Shown piece after piece: positions 59,484 to 64,000 of a DNA stretch of 64,000 nt. Both the position numbers and the translations under genes were made by a program. The notes beneath the pieces are model-generated. The model did no database searches. It saw only the letters and a list, made by a program, of their open reading frames with translations, and was not told where the DNA came from. Source of the stretch: Deltaproteobacteria bacterium (GTDB lineage Bacteria > Myxococcota > Myxococcia > Myxococcales > 40CM-4-68-19); the NCBI GenBank assembly GCA_025358085.1, contig JANYKT010000010.1:1-64000 (forward strand). Direction: 5' to 3'. Positions within the stretch are counted from its first letter, which is position 1. Each line of letters starts with the position of its first letter.

Positions 59484-60227
59484 TCAGCCGCCAGCAATCA
59501 GGCGGCCAGCGAAGAAGGTGGCGCAGGCGGCGAGTGCGCCGATCAGCGCCGTCTCCAGCCCGCTGCGCAGCCAGGGCCGGCCGGTCATGGTGGTCTTGGC
59601 CGCGCCGGCCCCGAAGAGCGCGGCGAGCGTCAGCGCGATCGAGAGCGGGAAGGCGGTCGAGATGGGAAGGGGCATCGCATACGGCAGCACCGGGAAAGCG
59701 GCGCCGAGCGCATAAGCGACGGCGACCACGATTCCCGACCGGAACGGCGTCACCGCGGGCGCGATGGCGAGGCCCAATTCGTCGGTCATCATGGTATCGA
59801 CCCAAAAGACCGGGTCGGCGGTGACGTGGTCCACCATCTGCTCCAGCGCGGGGCCGCGGAAGCCTTTGCGCTGGAAGATGAGTCGCACCTCCTTGCGTTC
59901 CTCGTCGGGGAACTCTTCGATCTCGCGCTCCTCGCGGGCACGTTCGCTGAGGATGAACTCGCGCTCGCTCTTGGCGGCGAGGAAGGCGCCGAGGCCCATG
60001 GCGATGGTGCCGCCGATCAACTCGGCGAGGCCCGCGAGAAGCACCAAGCGCGCCGAGACCGCGGCGCCGTGCACGCCCGAGACCACCGCGAAGGCCGCGA
60101 CCAGACCGTCATTGGCACCGAAGACGAGGTCCCGCAGGGAGCGGCCGCCCGGGATGTGCCCCGCCTCGGTGTGCGTGGCGCCATCGTCTTTGGTGGGGAT
60201 GCGAAAGCTGGGAAGTCCGAGGGCCAT
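59484..60227 (-). CDS. VIT1/CCC1-family iron/manganese transporter
   Basis: 247 residues from ATG 60227; the track start is 72 codons too long. SLRDLVFGANDGLVAAFAVVSGVHGA is the family's first helix; five hydrophobic helices and a cytosolic acidic/basic loop (EREFILSERAREEREIEEFPDEERKEV) that binds metal follow. It moves Fe2+/Mn2+ out of the cytoplasm. It is divergent from the FTR1 gene with a 73-base gap that should hold both promoters. Confidence 0.92.
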   Translation of the reverse strand: MALGLPSFRIPTKDDGATHTEAGHIPGGRSLRDLVFGANDGLVAAFAVVSGVHGAAVSARLVLLAGLAELIGGTIAMGLGAFLAAKSEREFILSERAREEREIEEFPDEERKEVRLIFQRKGFRGPALEQMVDHVTADPVFWVDTMMTDELGLAIAPAVTPFRSGIVVAVAYALGAAFPVLPYAMPLPISTAFPLSIALTLAALFGAGAAKTTMTGRPWLRSGLETALIGALAACATFFAGRLIAGG

Positions 60228-60300
60228 GTTTTCTCTGCGACGAGTTGCCACGGAAGCGGGGGCGTGACAACTGCGCGCTTGCCCGCTATCCTCATGGCCA

Positions 60301-62280
60301 ATGTTGAGACTGATTCTCACTTTCAGTATCGCCGTGTCGGCGGCCGCGCAAGCGGAACGCGCGGACGCGCTGGAATCGGCTGCCGCGACGGCGTCCGCGG
60401 CACGCTTGCCTGAAGGCGGTTCACAGGCCCAGGTGCAGGGCAACCAGCCGCTGCGCCGCGCGGTGGCGTTGCTCGATTATGTCGCTGGAGACTACGCGCA
60501 CGCGGTGGGGCCGGCAGGAGAGCTGCTTTCGCAGGCCGAGCACCAGGAGCAGATTGGCTTTGTCGAGGAGGCCGCCCGCGAAGTTCGCACGGACGCCGGC
60601 GGGGCGGGCGAGGACCTCGCTGTCCGCCTCGATGCTCTGGGCCGCGAGGTGGCTGCCCGCGCCCTGCCGGGCCTGGTCATGTCGCGCGCCAAGGCTGTCC
60701 GCGACGAGATCGCGCAGCGCTTCCGCGTCGCGCTCTTGCCGGTCAAGCCCCCCGATCTTGCTCGCGGCGCCCAGCTTTATGTCCAGTCGTGCGCCGCCTG
60801 CCATGGCCTCGACGGCCACCCCAATGCCGCCCTCGAGTTCTCGACCAGGGCGCCCGTCCTGGCCGCGCCGGGCGAGACCGCGCAGCTGGCGCCGCAAAGA
60901 GTCTTCAGCGCCGTCACCTATGGCGTCCCCAAGACCGCAATGCCCGCTTATGACGAGGCGCTCGACGACGGGCAGCGCTGGGACCTCGCGTTCTATGTGC
61001 TGACGCTGCCGCACCCAGGGAAGGGAAGCGGCGCTGACGTGGCCCGGGAAGCATTGCTGCCGAGCGGCTACCGCGAACTTTCGGTCCAGTCGGACGAGCA
61101 GCTGCAGCAGAAGCTCGCGGCCGCGGGCATCTCGACCGCGAAGCAAGCGGAGGCCATCGCGGCGTTGCGCGCCGGGCCGTTCGTCGAGCCAGCGCCGCAA
61201 GGCAGCGGACTCGCGCCGGCGCGCCGCGCGCTGCTGGCGGCATTGCAGCTCGCGCAGCAGGGAGACCGCGAGGGTGCGCGGCGCGCGGTCATCTCCGCCT
61301 ACCTCGACGACTTCGAGTCGCACGAGCCGAGCCTGCGTGCGCGCGATGCCGACCTCGTGACCCAGATCGAACAGGAGTTCGTCGCGGTGCGCTCGGGCCT
61401 GGGAACGGGAAGCCTGGACGGTGCGGAAGCGGCTGCCGCCCGCCTCGACGCGCTGCTCACCAAGGCCGACGCAAAAGGTCCCGGCGGCTGGTTGATTGCC
61501 TTCATCGCGGCGCTCGCCATCGCGCTGCGGGAGGGCGTTGAGGCAGCGCTCCTGGTCGCGGCCATGCTGGCCCTGCTTCGCAAGTCCGGCCGCCAGGGCG
61601 ACGCGCGCGCGGTGCACTTCGGCTGGATCTCCGCGCTGGGCGCGGGCGGGGTCACCTGGTGGCTCTCAGGCTTGCTGCTCAGCGACGTCTCCGGCGCGCA
61701 CCGCGAACTGGTGGAAGGGGTGCTCCAGCTGGTCACCGCCACGCTCCTTCTCTACGCGAGCCATTGGCTGCTCGCCGCCGCGAGCACGAAGAAGCTGGTC
61801 GGATTTCTCTCGGCCAAAACACTCGCGGCCGGGAGCGCCTTCGTGGCGCTGGGCCTCACCTTCGCCGCCGTCTATCGGGAGATGTTCGAGACGGTGATCT
61901 TCTTCCGCGGACTGCTGCTGGAGGTTCCCGATGCGCACGGCGCGGTGGCTCTTGGCGCCGGGGTCGGCCTGGTGCTGCTGGGCGCGCTGGTGGCGCTCTT
62001 CCAGAAGCTCGGCCGCAAGCTCAAGCCTCGCCCGCTGCTGCTGACTTGCGGCGTGCTGCTCTGCGGGCTGGCCGTGTTGATGGTCGGAAACGGCGTGCGC
62101 TCGCTGCAGGAAGTGGGGCTGCTGCCGCTCACCGTCTGGGGCGGCTTCCAGCTCCCGGCGCTTGGCGTGTACGCGACCCGCGAGGGCTTGCTGGCGCAGG
62201 CGCTCGTCTTCTTCGCCTTGGCCGGCTCGGCGCTGTGGAGCGCCACCCGCCACGCCCCGCACCCCGCCCCCGCGACTTGA
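60301..62280 (+). CDS. Cytochrome c-FTR1 iron permease fusion
   Basis: 659 residues. Signal peptide MLRLILTFSIAVSAAAQA. Periplasmic part includes a cytochrome c domain (about 150-235) with CAACH and an axial Met in TAMPAYDEA. The C-terminal 270 residues are an FTR1 permease with seven helices and the two REGxE-type motifs, IALREGVEAALLVA and YREMFETVIFF. Single-polypeptide forms of the FTR1/EfeU-type ferrous iron oxidise-and-import system are known; the heme domain could oxidise Fe2+. A decayed relative lies at 31.6-32.1 kb. Confidence 0.92.
   Translation: MLRLILTFSIAVSAAAQAERADALESAAATASAARLPEGGSQAQVQGNQPLRRAVALLDYVAGDYAHAVGPAGELLSQAEHQEQIGFVEEAAREVRTDAGGAGEDLAVRLDALGREVAARALPGLVMSRAKAVRDEIAQRFRVALLPVKPPDLARGAQLYVQSCAACHGLDGHPNAALEFSTRAPVLAAPGETAQLAPQRVFSAVTYGVPKTAMPAYDEALDDGQRWDLAFYVLTLPHPGKGSGADVAREALLPSGYRELSVQSDEQLQQKLAAAGISTAKQAEAIAALRAGPFVEPAPQGSGLAPARRALLAALQLAQQGDREGARRAVISAYLDDFESHEPSLRARDADLVTQIEQEFVAVRSGLGTGSLDGAEAAAARLDALLTKADAKGPGGWLIAFIAALAIALREGVEAALLVAAMLALLRKSGRQGDARAVHFGWISALGAGGVTWWLSGLLLSDVSGAHRELVEGVLQLVTATLLLYASHWLLAAASTKKLVGFLSAKTLAAGSAFVALGLTFAAVYREMFETVIFFRGLLLEVPDAHGAVALGAGVGLVLLGALVALFQKLGRKLKPRPLLLTCGVLLCGLAVLMVGNGVRSLQEVGLLPLTVWGGFQLPALGVYATREGLLAQALVFFALAGSALWSATRHAPHPAPAT
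60305..60319. promoter_or_regulatory. Fur-like 7-1-7 inverted repeat on the FTR1 start codon
   Basis: TGAGACT-G-ATTCTCA has 6 of 7 paired positions and resembles the Fur heptamer TGATAAT/TGAGAAT. It overlaps codons 2-7 of the iron permease, so bound repressor would block the start region. Confidence 0.45.
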
Positions 62281-62293
62281 AGACCTGCCTTGA

Positions 62294-63574
62294 CTACAGC
62301 CGCAACGTCGCGTTGGCGACGAGCCGGTCGTCGGACGTGCGCAGGTCCGGCGTGAACGTCGCGGCGGCCGGATCCCCCGCGGCCAGCGCGACTCCGCCCG
62401 GTCCGGTAATGCCGCCCGGTCCGCTGAAGTACGGCATGTTCGCCAGCCGGTGCGCGTACTCGACGCGCAGCAGCAGCCAGGGGCTGGGCAAGAAGTCCAA
62501 TGTCGCGGCCAGGCCGCCGCCGAGGAAGGCGCCTTTTTCCGGCAGCGCGTAGCGGGAGCCGAGCGGCAGCTGGGCAATCAGAGCCTGCGTTTCGTCATAG
62601 AAAAGATCGGCGCGCAGGCACGCGGCCCAGCGATCGGTGAATTCGACACGGTCGCTGATTGACGCGCCCGCCATGAAGCCGGAGGACCGCACCGAGCGAT
62701 GCTCGTAGCCGAGGTCGGCCACGATGGCCAGCGCCGAGCTCTTCACTACAGAGCCCTTCAGCCACTGCCATTGAATGAAGTTGTCGGTATAGAGCCGCAC
62801 CGCGTGCGGATCGGTCGGCTGATCCTTGCCTATATAAGTCGAATGACTGAGCGAGAGGCGCTCGCTGGGACGGTGATTGAGCTGGTATCCGCCGGCGCGC
62901 GTCTCGTGCCATTGACCGAAGGTCTGCCAGCCATTGACCAGCCAGAGCTCCAGCTTGGTGTTGCGCTCGATGTAGTACTGATTGCGGAGACCAGCGAAAT
63001 AGTACGGGGTGAAATCGGAAACGAACGGATGCGTGTAGTTCCAGTTTTCCTGGGGCAGATAACTTTCCAGCGCGAAATAGGAAGGGAAGATGCCTCCTTC
63101 CAGATTGATTCCGTGCAGCGCATGGAAGTGCCAGCCGGCGGCCGCCTGCTGCACCGGCGCGAAGGTGCGCAGGGTGAGGAACTGGCCGCGCTGCGTGCTC
63201 GCGTCCTGGCCCCAGTCCGTCTCGACATTCGACCCGGCTTGCAGGTACAGGCGACCGATGGGGCCGTTCAACCCTGCGACCTCGACGCCCAGCGCGACCA
63301 GGTTCACGGCCAGCTCATTGTGCCGCGGCGCAGTGGTGGTCTGGAAGATGGTGTGATCAACCGGCTGCGAAAACTGGAACGCATAATAGGTATCGACGAA
63401 GACCGAGCCTACGAGCGGACCCCACTTGAGCAAGGAATCAGGTTGTCGATTGCCGCCATTCAACCAGCTGTAGTCGCGATCGCCATAGGGAGCCTCGCGT
63501 TCATCGAGCGGGATCACTTTTTCGGCCTGCGCAGCCGCGGCGCAGAGGAGGAGACCGAGTAATTGAACAGGCAT
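62294..63574 (-). CDS. OmpL-like outer-membrane porin (beta-barrel porin-2 family)
   Basis: 426 residues from ATG 63574, preceded by AGAGGA; ATG 63598 eight codons up is the alternative and 63805 is spurious. MPVQLLGLLLCAAAAQA is a signal peptide. The body alternates beta strands typical of a barrel (VFVDTYYAFQFSQPVDH, AVNLVALGVEVAGLNGPIGRLYLQAGS, AGLRNQYYIERNTKLELWLVNGWQTF) and ends in VANATLRL. Likely a substrate channel. Convergent with the FTR1 gene 13 bases away. Confidence 0.85.
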   Translation of the reverse strand: MPVQLLGLLLCAAAAQAEKVIPLDEREAPYGDRDYSWLNGGNRQPDSLLKWGPLVGSVFVDTYYAFQFSQPVDHTIFQTTTAPRHNELAVNLVALGVEVAGLNGPIGRLYLQAGSNVETDWGQDASTQRGQFLTLRTFAPVQQAAAGWHFHALHGINLEGGIFPSYFALESYLPQENWNYTHPFVSDFTPYYFAGLRNQYYIERNTKLELWLVNGWQTFGQWHETRAGGYQLNHRPSERLSLSHSTYIGKDQPTDPHAVRLYTDNFIQWQWLKGSVVKSSALAIVADLGYEHRSVRSSGFMAGASISDRVEFTDRWAACLRADLFYDETQALIAQLPLGSRYALPEKGAFLGGGLAATLDFLPSPWLLLRVEYAHRLANMPYFSGPGGITGPGGVALAAGDPAAATFTPDLRTSDDRLVANATLRL

Positions 63575-63606
63575 GCGGGAGATCCTCTGGCGTTTCATGG
63601 GCACGT

Positions 63607-64000
63607 CTAGTCGTCGCCGCGCGAGGTGCCGGTGGGCTTGCCGACGCACCTGTGCTCCTGGCACGAAGGCGAGGTGGCGAAGGGTGGCGGACGGCACATC
63701 GGGTGGGGGCACTGCCGGCCTTTGCGGCAGGAGTTGACGTGCGCCTGGAGAGCGTCGGCTTGCTTCTTCGAGACGACGCGGGGCGCGCAAAGCATGGGGC
63801 AGCAAGCACCTGCGTCAATGAGGGTGAAGGCGCAGTCGGCGTCGGACTCGCACGAGTTGTCATCGGCCGGAGCAGCGGTTGCCCGCGAAGACCGGGCTCC
63901 CGCGGAAGCAACCTGCCGCGATTGCGCATAGCTCGCCGCGGCCTCCGACGCGGTCAGCGCGGTGGCTCCCGCTGCGGCCGCGCTTGCGTTGCGGCCTGGC
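63607..64000 (-). CDS. Cys-rich secreted-type protein, 5' end beyond window
   Basis: The minus frame is open from the right edge to TAG at 63607. After an Ala-rich stretch it reads DNSCESDADCAFTLIDAGACCPMLCAPRVV...CRKGRQCPHPMCRPPP...CQEHRCVG, with about eleven Cys in the pattern of myxobacterial exported Cys-rich proteins (CxxDxDC). The track listing (63607-63795) is only its last third. It lies 8-33 bases upstream of the porin on the same strand. Function unknown. Confidence 0.65.
   Translation of the reverse strand, partial: PGRNASAAAAGATALTASEAAASYAQSRQVASAGARSSRATAAPADDNSCESDADCAFTLIDAGACCPMLCAPRVVSKKQADALQAHVNSCRKGRQCPHPMCRPPPFATSPSCQEHRCVGKPTGTSRGDD

Overview
The window looks like a chromosomal segment of a high-GC myxobacterium or close relative (Myxococcota). 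The clue is a protein at 34.8-36.9 kb that ends in a MYXO-CTERM-like tail (Cys motif, hydrophobic helix, Arg cluster). Many Ser/Gly-rich or Cys-rich secreted lipoproteins, beta-propeller proteins and a Gcr-type 'recombinase' fit this, but no 16S or marker gene is present, so the assignment is inference.

Layout. 0-5.4 kb: a zinc-ribbon protein cut by the left edge, a repeat-rich lipoprotein, a radical SAM enzyme and a flippase-like membrane protein. 5.4-14.8 kb: cell-envelope genes (PMT-family glycosyltransferase, UDP-sugar epimerase, AsnB-type amidotransferase, GT2 transferase, FKBP, DUF481 outer-membrane protein, MscL with an added zinc ribbon, EamA transporter). 14.7-17.4 kb: a 2.35-kb insert with two secreted-protein genes, flanked by two 169-bp copies of the eamA-serB junction that differ only at synonymous positions. 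17.4-22.6 kb: serB, a Tat-exported asparaginase, twin membrane/coiled-coil proteins and the Gcr-like protein. 22.6-30.5 kb: a tightly overlapping minus-strand lipid operon (LarA-like protein, a 1450-residue fatty-acyl reductase/ligase/ACP/acyltransferase, SDR, small protein, phosphatase). 30.6-37.4 kb: a decay zone with two pseudogenes next to two large secreted proteins. 37.4-42 kb: HAD phosphatase, Bax-inhibitor protein, a gene interrupted in frame by a 171-bp MITE-like element, Lrp regulator and aminotransferase.

42.1-59.3 kb is the main system: an apparently complete group 2a [NiFe] hydrogenase locus of the Huc/Hup oxygen-tolerant uptake type. It starts with a HoxA/HupR-like sigma-54 activator that has a degenerate receiver. 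A small zinc-ribbon ORF and a good -24/-12 promoter candidate follow. Then come the small and large subunits, twin four-cysteine small proteins, the maturation protease, an unknown protein, a TPR protein, two tiny membrane proteins, a NifU-Rieske electron-transfer protein (HucE/HhyE type), an NHL propeller and hypF-hypC-SIS isomerase-hypD-hypE-hypA-hypB, ending with a nickel permease. Most genes overlap or lie a few bases apart. The likely logic is atmospheric or trace H2 oxidation feeding electrons through small Fe-S carriers to the respiratory chain, with nickel uptake and insertion encoded alongside.

59.5-64 kb holds iron handling: a VIT1/CCC1 transporter divergent from a cytochrome c-FTR1 iron permease with a Fur-like box on its start codon, an OmpL-like porin and a Cys-rich secreted protein cut by the right edge. 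A decayed relative of the cytochrome c-FTR1 domain lies at 31.6-32.1 kb. No tRNA, rRNA, CRISPR array or intact transposase was seen.
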